Below are positions 1 through 9,030 of a DNA stretch of 63,450 nucleotides, in pieces (the first letter of the stretch is position 1; each line of letters opens with the position of its first letter). The DNA is from Leptothrix sp. (in: b-proteobacteria) (GTDB lineage: Bacteria; Pseudomonadota; Gammaproteobacteria; Burkholderiales; Burkholderiaceae_C). The translations under genes were made by a program, and so were the position numbers. The notes under the pieces are model-generated. The model did not search any database and was not told the DNA's origin. It saw only the letters and a program-made list of their open reading frames with translations. The stretch covers positions 1 through 63,450 of the forward strand of contig PNKD01000009.1 of assembly GCA_013822265.1 (NCBI GenBank), given 5' to 3'.

Positions 1-149
1 GGGCTGATCCGTTTTTTTTGGCCGATCCGAGTCGTGTTTCTGGTGCCCGCCCGCCCGCCGGCCTGCTTGGTCGGCGTTCGGTTGCCGTTCATCGCTCCCG
101 CGTATATCGTTTCACAGCCAGTTGATGGACCACGTCGTTGCGCCGCTTG

Positions 150-492
150 CCACCGAGTCTTCTTCCTGGACAGCGTGGAGACTGCGGCCACCGATGCCGA
201 GCGCGGCATCGTGGCCATTGCCAGCCTGGTGGCGGTCGACCACCGAAGGCTGCTGGAGGCACCGCGCGTCGGCGCAGTGGGCCTTCGCCTCTTCGAGTTG
301 CCGCTATTGCTGCCGCGCTTGACCGTCGAGCGAGTGCGCCAGAAGCTGACGACCACTCTCCCAACGGCAACGGCAATGGCTGAGGTGAAGTTGCTGGAAG
401 TTCCCGGCATCGTCACCGAGCTGACCGGGCAGAAGAAGAACCGCTGTTTCAGCTATGCCGCCCGTGTCGAGCTGCTGGCTGGCGGATCATGA
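150..492 (+). pseudogene. Fic-family protein, C-terminal remnant
   Basis: The frame reads FFLDSVETAATDAERGIVAI and later GIVTELTGQKKNR followed by a YAARVELL-like end. This matches the usual C-terminal helical region and winged-helix tail of Fic/DOC AMP-transferase proteins of the HTH-containing class. The catalytic Fic motif (HPFxxGNGR) and the whole N-terminal half are absent, and no Fic sequence is recognisable upstream to position 1. The ATG at 34 is therefore an accident of frame rather than the gene start. I infer a 5'-truncated relic with no adenylylating activity. It lies at the window edge beside other decayed genes. Confidence 0.6.
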
Positions 493-571
493 GGGCACGT
501 GACAAGCAGATGTCGGCGCCCGAGCGGTCTGCGCTTGGGCAGCAACACGGCAGGCGGTGAGTTGGCGGGGT

Positions 572-1073
572 TCATCGGCAGCGGTCTCGAGGTGGCGCCG
601 ATTCGTGGGAGCGTGAGAGGGCTGACCACATCGAAGTTGCCTCCCTGTAGGAGTTGTCCACCATCAGCGGTCGCGTCATCGAGGCCAGGTGGCGACGGTG
701 GTCGAGCCGCCGGCGCAGCGGTTCGGTGAGCCGCCCGGCCGAGCACGCTGCACCGAGGTTCCACAATGTACCGATGAGATTGAAAGGGAAGCCGAGAAGG
801 AGCAGGCGCATCGCCTGGTTCGGCGCGCCCTGTTCGACGAACTGCGGCAAGAACGCGACGATGAGGACGGCGATCTTCGGGTTGAGCAGCTTGCTGCAGA
901 AGCCCTGGCGAAAGACCGCAGACAGCGGATCTCGCCGCATCGCCGGGACGGCAGCACTGCGCGCGCGCCGCGACCGTGCCGGCCCTGGGACCCTGGCTCG
1001 CGCTGCGGCCGGCGATGTAGAGTGTGTCGGGGCCAGGCGTGATCGCCAGCAGCAGGCGGGACACCGAGAACAA
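572..1073 (-). pseudogene. LysE/RhtB-type amino-acid exporter, broken
   Basis: Reading leftward from about 1073, one frame gives LLAITPGPDTLYIAGRS, the conserved N-terminus of LysE/RhtB exporters. The match then stops and resumes in another frame as FRQGFCSKLLNPKIAVLIVAFLPQFV, the conserved middle of the same family, followed by a weaker hydrophobic stretch. Intact members are about 205 residues with six membrane segments. Here about 60 residues between the two blocks are missing and the frame changes, so at least one deletion and one frameshift are present. The product cannot be functional. Confidence 0.65.
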
Positions 1074-1311
1074 TCAGAGACCGTGTACGTCGATCGCGGC
1101 GGCGTCTCTCAGGATCGTTCGAGCGATATCGCGTTCGGACGGCGTGCCAGGGGGCAATGGCAGCGAGTCACCGCATACGGGCAAGTCGCAGCAGACGCAG
1201 GGCCGGGCCGCGCCTCAGGCGGAAACCGCTTCAGCAAGTGATCGAGTCCGACGCAGGGCATGCCCGGCGATGCCTCGCTTGGTCCAGCACCGTGTGTGGG
1301 GCTGCTGCCGC

Positions 1312-2076
1312 TCAAGCCGGCCGGATCTCGGCGGACGGGGATGAAGGGGCGCGATCGGCTTCGGCGGCGACCGATCGCCATTTCTGTTCGTCTACACCAA
1401 AGACCAACAGCCAGAACACCGTCGCAGCGGCGCCGAACAAGGCCGTGGCGATGACCAACGACAGCAGTTGCCGGGCCAGCGGTTCGTAGAGATAGGTCAA
1501 CCAGCCCAGACCCCCCAGGCAGTTCAAGACGCCCAGCGCGCGCGGCAAGAAGGTGGACCGGAAGATGAGGTAGCCCTGAACGATCGTGTACAGGCCGAAA
1601 AAGACCACGGCGACAGTCTCGGCGGTGTGATTGATTCGCAGAAAGAGAAGCGCCACGGCCTGCAATTGTTCGTTGGGAAACACGCTCAGATACCTGGCCC
1701 CGCCCAGCACGAGCAGGGGTGAGTAGAAGAACACGCGTCCCATGAGCTTGACCACGCAACCGGCCAGTCCGAGGACCACGACGATTGCCGCTGCGGTGCG
1801 GTCCACCGGTCGCAGCAGGGTGTAGAAGAGCGCGATCATGGTGAGCTGACAGGCCATCTCGATGAGGTAGGCGGCGAAGCCGGCGCGAAAGAGCGACTCG
1901 TGCTGAAGGATGTTGGCGGCGGTTGCGGCGGCACTTCCGCCCACGATCAGGCGGTCTGCCACGAATGCCTGGGCAAAGATGCCAAGAAGCAGCGTGGCCA
2001 AGTAGGCGACACCGGCCCATCGGGCGCGGCGACGGGGCGAATCCGCAGGTCGGGCTTGGGGGGTGGCGGGCAACAT
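1312..2076 (-). CDS. DUF4386 integral membrane protein
   Basis: A 254-residue protein with an Arg/Pro-rich N-terminus followed by about six hydrophobic segments. It begins with GVAYLATLLLGIFAQAF and later has RALGVLNCLGGLGWLTY, the pattern of the DUF4386 family. Members are roughly 220-240 residues, so the length is normal. The function of the family is not known, and no catalytic motif is visible. The ATG at 2076 is the first in frame. The gene lies 49 bp downstream of the TPR gene end, on the same strand. It is intact although pseudogenes flank it on the left. Confidence 0.75.
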   Translation of the reverse strand: MLPATPQARPADSPRRRARWAGVAYLATLLLGIFAQAFVADRLIVGGSAAATAANILQHESLFRAGFAAYLIEMACQLTMIALFYTLLRPVDRTAAAIVVVLGLAGCVVKLMGRVFFYSPLLVLGGARYLSVFPNEQLQAVALLFLRINHTAETVAVVFFGLYTIVQGYLIFRSTFLPRALGVLNCLGGLGWLTYLYEPLARQLLSLVIATALFGAAATVFWLLVFGVDEQKWRSVAAEADRAPSSPSAEIRPA

Positions 2077-2125
2077 GGCGGCGTGGCGAGCGTGGGATGG
2101 ATCGAGCGCGGTGGGTGGTGTTTGA

Positions 2126-2905
2126 TCAGTCCAGCTTTGCGAGTGCGTCGGTCGCTTGCCGGAACTTCGGGTTCACCTTGAGCGAGGCTTCATAGGCGGC
2201 GCGGGCAGCGGCCTTGTCGCCGCGCTTTTCGTGGATGTTGCCCAGGCGCCAGTGGGCGGCGTCGTGGCCGGGTGCGCCGGTGGGCGGGGGCATCGCGAGA
2301 CAGCGCTTCAGGGCTTCACTGCCGCGTTCGAGCCGCTGGCCGCTGAGCGCCGCGGTCCGGCCGATTTGGAAGAGTGCCGCGTAGTCGCCGGGCGCGGCGC
2401 GGAGGGCGGCTTCGAATTCGGTGACGGCGTCGGCGTAGTTCTTCTCTGCCTGAAAGATCATGCCGAAGGCGACGTGGCCGCGCACGGCGTCGAGTTGACG
2501 AATGGCGGCGGCTTGTTCCCGCGCCTTGTCCATGCTGCCGCCCATCACGGACGGCGCCATCTGGTAGAAAGCCATGAGGCCTTCACGGGCGGCGAGGTTC
2601 GTGGGGTCGAGTTCGACGGCTTTTTCGTAGGCGACGCGGGCTTTGCCGGCCCAGCCCATCCTGGAAACCATGCCCGCCTTTTGCGCGGCGAGGCCGTAGG
2701 CTCCGGCGAGCTGCATGTGCAGACCGCTGTTGTTCGGGTCGAGCGCGACGGCCTTTTCGTAGGCGGCGACGGCGCCGTTGGCATCGCCCTGTTCGACATG
2801 CCTGGCACCGAACGCGGCGGCTTCCTGGGCGGCGAGCCTCGTGGCGTGGCCGGGGCCGGCGAGCAGGAGAAACACCATCGGAACGACGAAGAGGAAAGCG
2901 TGCAT
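2126..2905 (-). CDS. secreted or periplasmic TPR-repeat protein
   Basis: A 259-residue protein. The N-terminus MHAFLFVVPMVFLLLAGPGHA is a signal peptide with probable cleavage after GHA. TPR units follow: GDANGAVAAYEKAVALDPNN, a second ending in AVELDPTN, AEKNYADAVTEFEAALRAAPGD, and a last KAAARAAYEASLKVNPKF. The repeats should form a helical binding scaffold in the periplasm; the partner is unknown. The open frame extends upstream to 3817, but that part is antisense to the rhodanese gene. The ATG at 2905 is chosen because the signal peptide begins there. Confidence 0.8.
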   Translation of the reverse strand: MHAFLFVVPMVFLLLAGPGHATRLAAQEAAAFGARHVEQGDANGAVAAYEKAVALDPNNSGLHMQLAGAYGLAAQKAGMVSRMGWAGKARVAYEKAVELDPTNLAAREGLMAFYQMAPSVMGGSMDKAREQAAAIRQLDAVRGHVAFGMIFQAEKNYADAVTEFEAALRAAPGDYAALFQIGRTAALSGQRLERGSEALKRCLAMPPPTGAPGHDAAHWRLGNIHEKRGDKAAARAAYEASLKVNPKFRQATDALAKLD

Positions 2906-3051
2906 GGTGGGCCTTGCGATGAGGGGCAGATGAATGCCGGTCAAACCGGCGAACGCCGCCGTGGTTGGCGGTCGGCCCGGGCCACCGTGTCGGCGCAGGC
3001 GTTGTTCAACGGAGATTGGGCCTGCACCGGCAACCGGCTCGTGCGCCGCGC

Positions 3052-4686
3052 TCAACCCGGCAGCCATACCGTCACGTCTGCAAAGCCCATCAGCTTCAGC
3101 ACGAACCAGCTCACCGCCGCTTCGCCCGCATCGTCGGCAACGGTGACGATCTCGGCATAACGCGGCACGCCCGCCTTGGCGAGCACGCTCCACAAGTCCT
3201 TCGCCGCCTTGGGCGAGCCGCCGGGTTCGAGCAGTTCGGTGTAGGGCAGGTGGATCAGCTTGCTGCTGCCGTCTGCGGGGGGCACCAGCGCGGGGGCCTG
3301 CCTGCCGCTGGCAAGGTAGACGCGGGGGTAGACGGAGGCCTTGCCCGCAACCGGCGCGCGGTGGGGGTAGCCCACCGCCGGCACCACCAGGTCCTGCGGC
3401 GTCTTGCGTGCGCCCACCACGGTAGGCTGCTTGGCGACCGTGAGGCCGCTGAGTGCCCACTCGTCGAGGCTGTCCATCAACAGCGAAACCTTCTTCTGCC
3501 CCGCGCGCTCGAGCAACCACATCGCCAACGCAGTGGTGGGGCTGAGGCCGCCGTCGGCAACGAGTACGGCTTCGTGCTGCGGGTTGACGCCGGCAGCGCC
3601 CAGCAGCTCGGCGAGCTTCGCAGGCTGGCCCACGTGGGCGCGGAAGACATCGGCCGGGATGTTGAGCGCAAAGGGCACATGGCCCTTGGCATAGGCGTCG
3701 GACGGACGCAGGTCCACGACACTGAGGTTGGACAGGCCCACCATGCGCATCATCGCGCCGCCCCAGCCCTCGAGCCAGGCGGCGCGGCGCAGCCTGTGCG
3801 GTGTGGCATGGGTCCACAACGGCAAGTCGCGTTCATCCTGCAGCCACTCGCGTTGCGATTCGTTGTACAGCTTCACCTTGTCGCGGCCGAGCAGAAAGCG
3901 CAGCGCGAACACCGGCACGGCCGCCGCGCCGCCGCCGCCGCAGTACACATGCACCGTCTGATCGGGCTGGATGCCCAGGTGCGCCAGCATGCGGCGGATC
4001 TCGTCGGGCGACTTGAAGGCCTTGGTGCCCGGGTCGAAGAAGTCCGAGCTGGGCCACAGCCGCGCGTTCGGGATGTGGCCCGCACGGTCGAAGAACTTGG
4101 CGCCGCCGTAGTAGTAGGGCGGCTCGAGCGCATCGATAACGGCGTGCCTGGACGGATCGCCGGTGGCCGTGAGGAACTCATTCAGGCGCACGCGTTCCCC
4201 GTCCAGCACGCGGGTGACACGGAAGGTGCCTGCGGCAGGCGCGGGCGTGGCGTCGCGGGTTACCGGTTGACCGACGGCCTTCCAGCGGTGAAGCCCACCA
4301 TCCAGCAGGTACAGGTCGGCCAGCGGAAAGCCGTGGTGGTAGAGGTCCCAGAACAGCCGCGCGGCCATCCACGAGCCGCCCTCGTCGTAGACCACGATCT
4401 TGCGGCCCGCGCTGACGCCCCAGCCCTGCAGCTGGCGCTCGATCACCGCCGGGGGCAGGTCGCGCCCGGCGGTGAAGAAGGCCGAGGCGTTGACCGCGCC
4501 TGGGATGTGGCCGGCCGCGTACTGCTGCGGCATCGAGGCATCGAGGAGCAGCAGATTCGATCTGTTCGGGTGGTTCGCGAGCCACTGCGGGTCGATGAGG
4601 CGGCCTTCGGCACTGTCCGCCGCGAGAGCGGTCAGCGCCGCGAGTCCGATGCACAGGCCCAGCAGGGCACGCAGCCAGCGCGACAT
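3052..4686 (-). CDS. multi-domain rhodanese-like protein (sulfurtransferase family)
   Basis: A 544-residue exported protein. Residues 1-23 form a signal peptide ending ALTALAA. Three clear rhodanese modules follow (about 30-145, 165-292 and 315-415), plus a degenerate fourth (about 445-544). Only the second has a Cys at the active-site loop (VYCGGGG, C249). The first has YDEGGSWMAAR and the third VADGGLSPTTALA at that position. Thiosulfate sulfurtransferases normally have two modules, so this is about twice the usual length. One module may transfer sulfur while the others bind or scaffold; this is inference. A good AGGAG lies before the ATG at 4686, and the gene is divergent from the LytS kinase. 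Confidence 0.8.
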   Translation of the reverse strand: MSRWLRALLGLCIGLAALTALAADSAEGRLIDPQWLANHPNRSNLLLLDASMPQQYAAGHIPGAVNASAFFTAGRDLPPAVIERQLQGWGVSAGRKIVVYDEGGSWMAARLFWDLYHHGFPLADLYLLDGGLHRWKAVGQPVTRDATPAPAAGTFRVTRVLDGERVRLNEFLTATGDPSRHAVIDALEPPYYYGGAKFFDRAGHIPNARLWPSSDFFDPGTKAFKSPDEIRRMLAHLGIQPDQTVHVYCGGGGAAAVPVFALRFLLGRDKVKLYNESQREWLQDERDLPLWTHATPHRLRRAAWLEGWGGAMMRMVGLSNLSVVDLRPSDAYAKGHVPFALNIPADVFRAHVGQPAKLAELLGAAGVNPQHEAVLVADGGLSPTTALAMWLLERAGQKKVSLLMDSLDEWALSGLTVAKQPTVVGARKTPQDLVVPAVGYPHRAPVAGKASVYPRVYLASGRQAPALVPPADGSSKLIHLPYTELLEPGGSPKAAKDLWSVLAKAGVPRYAEIVTVADDAGEAAVSWFVLKLMGFADVTVWLPG

Positions 4687-4887
4687 GGGCGTCTCCTTGT
4701 CAGCAACGATGGGCGGCAGTGTGTGGCCCGTGTGGACGGGCTGGAAGCGGCGCCCGATGAAGCGACGTTGCGCCTGACCGAGTGACGTTCGGTGCCGACA
4801 AGCTGCAGCTGGGTCGGCGCCTCGCGCGCTTCGGTCGCGCTGCGCCGCGCCCGGTCGGAGCGCGCAGACTCGCATCGATCGTCGCGC

Positions 4888-4902
4888 CACAATCACGGTG
4901 CA
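4888..4902 (+). promoter_or_regulatory. -10-like hexamer close to a start codon (possible leaderless start)
   Basis: CACAAT at 4888-4893 lies only 9 nt before the ATG at 4903, and no Shine-Dalgarno sequence is present between them. This resembles the arrangement seen before several other genes in the window, where transcription would begin at or next to the start codon. No convincing -35 box is visible. The remainder of the 216-bp divergent gap (4687-4902) holds only the ribosome-binding site of the rhodanese gene. Confidence 0.35.
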
Positions 4903-5976
4903 ATGCGTTCCACCGCTGACCCCCGGCCTCGCGGCCTGGCCTTGATGCTGGGTTGGCGGCGCGTGCTCGTCGCAGTGGGCCTGGCCACGCTGATCGGACT
5001 GCTGTTCAGCACCTTCTGGAAGTCTTCGGTCACGGGCCTGTTCGGGCGTGTGATCGGTGTCGGGCTGCTGGCGATGCTGGCCTTCGGGCTCATCGAGCAG
5101 TGGCCACGCAGGCTCCCGCGCTGGTTGCCCCGCTGGCCACTCCAGGTGTTCACGGTGGCGATCACGGCGCCGGTGTCGGTGGCGGCCATCTACTGGGCCA
5201 GCACGCCCGCCGGCGCACCACCGTTCTGGCAGAGCGAGGACCGGTTCTTTGGCTTCGGCATGATGACCATTGCCGGCCTGTTGCTGGCGCCCTGGGTCGC
5301 GTTGGGTGCGCTGGTGCGCCAGCGCGAGGCCTTTGCGCGCGAGCAGTCGCTGGCGTTCGACCTCGAGCGAAGCGAACTCGAGCGGCAGGCGATCGATGCA
5401 CGCATGCGGCTGCTGCAGGCGCAGGTGCAGCCCCACTTTCTGTTCAACACGCTGGCCAATGTGCGCGCGCTCGTCAATATCGGTTCGCCGCGTGCCAGCG
5501 TAGTGCTCGACAGCCTGATCGACTACCTGCGCGCCGCGGTGCCGCGCCTGGACGAACCCGCCTGCACGCTCGCGGACGAAGTGCAGCTCGTGCGCGCCTA
5601 CCTGGAGCTGATGCAGATGCGCCTGCCCGACCGGCTGCGGTTCGCACTCGACATCGACGAGGCGGCGTTGCCGCTGCGCTGCCCGCCGCTGACCCTGATG
5701 ACCCTGGTGGAGAACGCCGTGCGGCACGGCATCGACCCGGCTGAGGAGGGCGGCTGCATCGAAGTGCGGGTGAGGCTGCGTGAAGGGCGCTGCTGCATCG
5801 GCGTGTGTGACAGCGGCGTGGGGCTGCACGACACCGGCCGCGGCGCCGGCGTCGGTCTGGCCAACCTGCGCCAACGGCTTCAACTGGCCTTCGGACCCCA
5901 TGTGCAGCTGCGCATCGGGGCACGCGAGCCGCGCGGCGTGTGCGCGGAGGTCGAGTTTGCGGTGCCGGCAACATGA
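4903..5976 (+). CDS. LytS-type membrane sensor histidine kinase
   Basis: A 357-residue kinase. The N-terminal 140 residues carry four hydrophobic segments with no obvious ligand domain. A short coiled linker (residues 140-168) leads to the His_kinase domain with QAQVQPHFLFNTL (phospho-acceptor H178). The HATPase region has VENAVRHGI (N-box) and a DSGVGL / GVGLANLRQRL G-box. This is the LytS/AlgZ class that pairs with LytTR response regulators. The ATG at 4903 is preferred over frame-extending upstream starts because membrane segment 1 begins soon after it. Its stop overlaps the next start (ATGA), so the pair is co-translated. Confidence 0.88.
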   Translation: MRSTADPRPRGLALMLGWRRVLVAVGLATLIGLLFSTFWKSSVTGLFGRVIGVGLLAMLAFGLIEQWPRRLPRWLPRWPLQVFTVAITAPVSVAAIYWASTPAGAPPFWQSEDRFFGFGMMTIAGLLLAPWVALGALVRQREAFAREQSLAFDLERSELERQAIDARMRLLQAQVQPHFLFNTLANVRALVNIGSPRASVVLDSLIDYLRAAVPRLDEPACTLADEVQLVRAYLELMQMRLPDRLRFALDIDEAALPLRCPPLTLMTLVENAVRHGIDPAEEGGCIEVRVRLREGRCCIGVCDSGVGLHDTGRGAGVGLANLRQRLQLAFGPHVQLRIGAREPRGVCAEVEFAVPAT

Positions 5977-6752
5977 CGACCGCGCTGATCGCCGACGACG
6001 AGCCGATGCTGATCGACGAGCTGGCAACGCAGCTCGCGAAGGCCTGGCCTGAGTTGAGCATCGTCGCGCGGGCACGCAACGGGCGCGACGCCGTGACGCA
6101 GTTCGAGGTCTACCAGCCCGACGTGTGTTTCCTCGACGTACACATGCCGGGCCTCACGGGCGTGGAGGCGGCTCGGCTCATCGGGCGACGTGCACACCTG
6201 GTGTTCGTGACCGCGTTCGACCAGTATGCGCTGCAGGCGTTCGAGCATGGCGTGCTCGACTACGTGGTCAAGCCCGTCAAGCAAGTGCGTCTGGCCGAGA
6301 CGGTGACGCGGCTGCAGGAGCGGTTGCGTGCCGCGCAGCCGGCGATCAACAGCGAAGCGCTGCTGCTGCAACTGGCGGCCCAGCTGCAGCGCGCGGGCAC
6401 GCCGCCGGCCACACCGCTGCGCTGGCTGCGCGTGCAGATCGCGAAGACGCTGCGCCTGATCCCGGTGGATGAGATCGACTATTTTCGTGCCGACTCCAAG
6501 TACACGCTGGTGGCCTGGCGCGGTGACGGCGGCGCGCCGGCAGAAGCGCTGGTCACGCTGCCGCTGAAGGATCTTGCAGCGCAACTGGATGCCGCGCGGT
6601 TCGTCCAAGTTCACCGCTCGACGGTGGTCAACCTCGCGGCGATCAGCCATGTGGTGCGTGGCGAGAACGAGACTGCGGCGATTCATCTGAAGGGCCGAAG
6701 CGATGTGCTGATGGTCAGCCGCAGCTACCTGCACCTCTTTCGGCAAACTTAG
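5973..6752 (+). CDS. LytTR-family response regulator
   Basis: A 259-residue protein with a receiver domain at residues 1-120 (acidic DDE at 8-10, phospho-acceptor D55 in CFLDVHMPG, and the conserved Lys in VVKPVK). A linker leads to a LytTR DNA-binding domain (about 150-259) with LIPVDEIDYFRADSKYT and FVQVHRSTVVNL. It is the evident partner of the LytS kinase, whose stop codon it overlaps. LytTR proteins bind paired direct repeats. The target genes are not evident here, and the following DNA is decayed, so the system probably acts elsewhere. Confidence 0.9.
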   Translation: MTTALIADDEPMLIDELATQLAKAWPELSIVARARNGRDAVTQFEVYQPDVCFLDVHMPGLTGVEAARLIGRRAHLVFVTAFDQYALQAFEHGVLDYVVKPVKQVRLAETVTRLQERLRAAQPAINSEALLLQLAAQLQRAGTPPATPLRWLRVQIAKTLRLIPVDEIDYFRADSKYTLVAWRGDGGAPAEALVTLPLKDLAAQLDAARFVQVHRSTVVNLAAISHVVRGENETAAIHLKGRSDVLMVSRSYLHLFRQT

Positions 6753-6799
6753 AGTGCCCGTTGGCGCCGCGGCCCAGGTCGGCGGCGACGGCCCGGGGA

Positions 6800-7053
6800 C
6801 TAGGCGGCGTCGATCGACGCCATGTGGTTGAGCGCCGCGTACGGCGAGGCCAAAGCTGGATCCAGACCAGCACCGCGGCGTAGCCCTTGAAGGCAAGCGT
6901 CGCCTCGCGCCCGCTGCTGGGCAGCATCAGCAGGGCGAGGAGTGGGAACAGCGCGCAGGGCATGGCCTCGATGACGTTGCGGAACGCCGGCAACGCCTGC
7001 TCGGCGACCTTGCCGGCACTCAGCCAACCGGCGTACTGCGGCACCACGGCCAA
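6800..7053 (-). pseudogene. TraG-type conjugal transfer protein fragment
   Basis: Reading leftward, the frame gives QALPAFRNVIEAMPCALFPLL followed by a hydrophobic stretch and FKGYAAVLVWIQLWP. This is the conserved membrane region of TraG N-terminal domain proteins, which act in mating-pair stabilisation. The continuation PYAALNHMASIDAA lies in a second frame, so there is a frameshift near 6848. Intact proteins exceed 900 residues; fewer than 90 remain. This is a clear relic of an integrative or conjugative element. It lies directly beside the decayed IS1182 transposase. Confidence 0.65.
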
Positions 7054-7149
7054 GAGCGTGAGAGATCTTCTCTCTGCCGCGGCATGTGGCGCGCGACTGG
7101 CTTGTTGTCAGGCAGGAGCGGGCACGAGTTGCAGGTTCAAGCGGAGGCG

Positions 7150-8050
7150 AGTCTGTTCGAGGCCTTGCCGGCGGTCGATGGGCATGAGGCTGCGGCGGCG
7201 GCACAGGCCCGCTGGGCAAGCCAGCGCCAGGACCTGGGCGCGCTGTTCGATGCGATCGAGGCCCGAGGTGCAGTGCCAGGCCGGCGCGTGATCGACCCGC
7301 GCATCCTGTTTGCGCCGTGGCTGTACGCGGCTGGACGGTGTAGGCAGTGGGCGCGAAGTCGCACGGCTGTGACGAGAGCACGACGCGTACCGCTGGATCT
7401 GTGGCGGCGTGCCGGTGAACTGTCACGCGCTCAACGACTTCCGCAGCGGCGCGGGCAACGACGCGGTGATGGACGAGGTGCTCAGCGACAACGTGGCCGC
7501 GCTGGTGGCCTCGGGGGTGCGATCACGCTGGAGCGAGTGGCGCAGGATGGCATGCGCGTACGAGCGGATGCGGGAGCGGCCTCGTGCCGGCGTCAGGCGC
7601 GGCTGCAGGAGCCCCACCGAGGTTGATGCGAGCAACATGAAGATGGGCGATGGCGGCTGCCGGCCTGCCTGCAACCTGCAGTTCGCTACAGACTGCACCG
7701 GCCAGGTGATCGTGGGCGTGGATGCTGTCACCGCAGGCAGCGAAATGGGCGCGACTCGCGCGCATGGTGGCGCAGGTTGAGCAACGTCTGGGGCAAGCCC
7801 CGCGGCATTGGTTGGTCGACGGAGGCTTCCCCGGGCATGCGCAGAGCAACGCGGTGTTTGGCAAGACCGAGTTGTCTGCGCCTTTGCCCCGGCCCAAGCC
7901 GGCCAAGGCCGAGGATGGCAAGGACGGCGACCGGCGCGTCCCCAGCCGAGGGTTCCTTCGGGGCGACGTCAACGCGTGGCAGCAGGCGCGCAACTCTGCG
8001 CAGCGCACCCTCGAGCGGTTGTTCACCCGTCAGAATGCTGATCGGAAGCT
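7150..8050 (+). pseudogene. IS1182-family transposase, multiply frameshifted
   Basis: Matches to the IS1182-type (DUF772/DDE_Tnp_1) transposase appear in order but in shifting frames. They include ARWASQRQDLGALFDAIEAR and VIDPRILFAPWLYA near 7200-7330, NCHALNDFRSGAGND and LSDNVAALVASG near 7420-7520, ITLERVAQDGMRVRA near 7530, NLQFATDCTGQVIVGVDAVT near 7670-7730, then MVAQVEQRLGQAPRHWLVDG and VFGKTELSAP to about 7960. At least four frame changes are needed and the C-terminal catalytic part is not seen. No terminal inverted repeats were found. The element is dead. Confidence 0.75.
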
Positions 8051-8100
8051 CGCTCGGCCTGACGTTCCGAAGTCTGCGTGTTGATGTACTTGGAGCCCGT

Positions 8101-8889
8101 ATGTCCGACCAGGAAAAAGAACTCGTGCTGCGCTCGACCGACGAGCGTGGCGTCGTCACGCTGACGCTGAACCGGCCCGACGCCTTCAATGCGCTGTCCG
8201 AGGCCATGATCGCTGCGCTGCAGGGCGCGCTGCAGCGCGTCGCCGACGATCCGGCGGCGCGGGTGGTGGTGATCGCCGCCGCGGGCCGCGCCTTCTGCGC
8301 CGGCCACGACCTCAAGGAGATGCGCGCCGACCCGTCGCTGGCCTACTACGAGCGGCTGTTCTCGCAGTGCGGCCACATGATGATGAGCTTGCAGAAACTG
8401 CCCGTGCCGGTGATCGCGCGCGTGCAAGGCATCGCCACCGCCGCCGGCTGCCAGCTGGTGGCGATGTGCGACCTGGCGGTGGCCGCGCGCGAGGCGCGTT
8501 TCGCCGTCAGCGGCGTCAACCTGGGGCTGTTCTGCAGCACGCCGGGCGTGGCGCTCAGCCGCAACATGCACCGCAAGGCGGCCTTCGAGATGCTGGTGAC
8601 GGGCGGCTTCATCAGCGCCGACGAGGCGCGCGAGAAGGGCCTGGTCAACCGCGTCGTCGACGCCGCCGATCTCGACGCCGAGGTCGAGAAGCTCGTCGCC
8701 GTCATCGCCGCCAAGCCGCAAGTGGCGCTGGCGCTGGGCAAGGCCCTGTTCTACCGCCAGCTCGAGGGCGGCATCGAGGCCGCCTACGCCGACGCCAGCC
8801 GCACCATGGCCTGCAACATGATGGACGCGTCGGCGCTGGAGGGCGTGCAGGCCTTCATCGACAAGCGGGCGCCGGGCTGGAAGGCGTGA
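8101..8889 (+). CDS. enoyl-CoA hydratase/isomerase family protein
   Basis: A 262-residue crotonase-fold protein. AGRAFCAGHDLKEM (about residues 62-75) is the first CoA/oxyanion-hole loop, and ARVQGIATAAGCQLVAMCDL (about 105-124) supplies the second. Later SGVNLGLFCSTPGVALSR lacks the usual catalytic Glu arrangement of classical 2-enoyl-CoA hydratase, and the sequence is closest in pattern to the ECHDC3-like branch. The substrate is therefore uncertain. The ATG at 8101 fits the family N-terminus; the longer open frame upstream is transposase relic. It stands alone, with no fatty-acid oxidation neighbours. Confidence 0.85.
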   Translation: MSDQEKELVLRSTDERGVVTLTLNRPDAFNALSEAMIAALQGALQRVADDPAARVVVIAAAGRAFCAGHDLKEMRADPSLAYYERLFSQCGHMMMSLQKLPVPVIARVQGIATAAGCQLVAMCDLAVAAREARFAVSGVNLGLFCSTPGVALSRNMHRKAAFEMLVTGGFISADEAREKGLVNRVVDAADLDAEVEKLVAVIAAKPQVALALGKALFYRQLEGGIEAAYADASRTMACNMMDASALEGVQAFIDKRAPGWKA

Positions 8890-9030
8890 GGGCGGGCCGG
8901 GCGGCAGCGTTTCGGGCGGCGTGACGGGTATCGGCCAACCAGCCGCTGCCAAGTGCCCGCTGTCGCAGAGCCCTGACCTGTCGTCGCGCGCCAACCTTGT
9001 TCGGCCGCGCCATCACGGGGTCGAGGAGGG

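Noticed and set aside
8890-9030. Coding sequence between the enoyl-CoA hydratase and the radical SAM gene
   Set aside because: Frames here are short extensions of antisense reading; no conserved block or start signal is visible.
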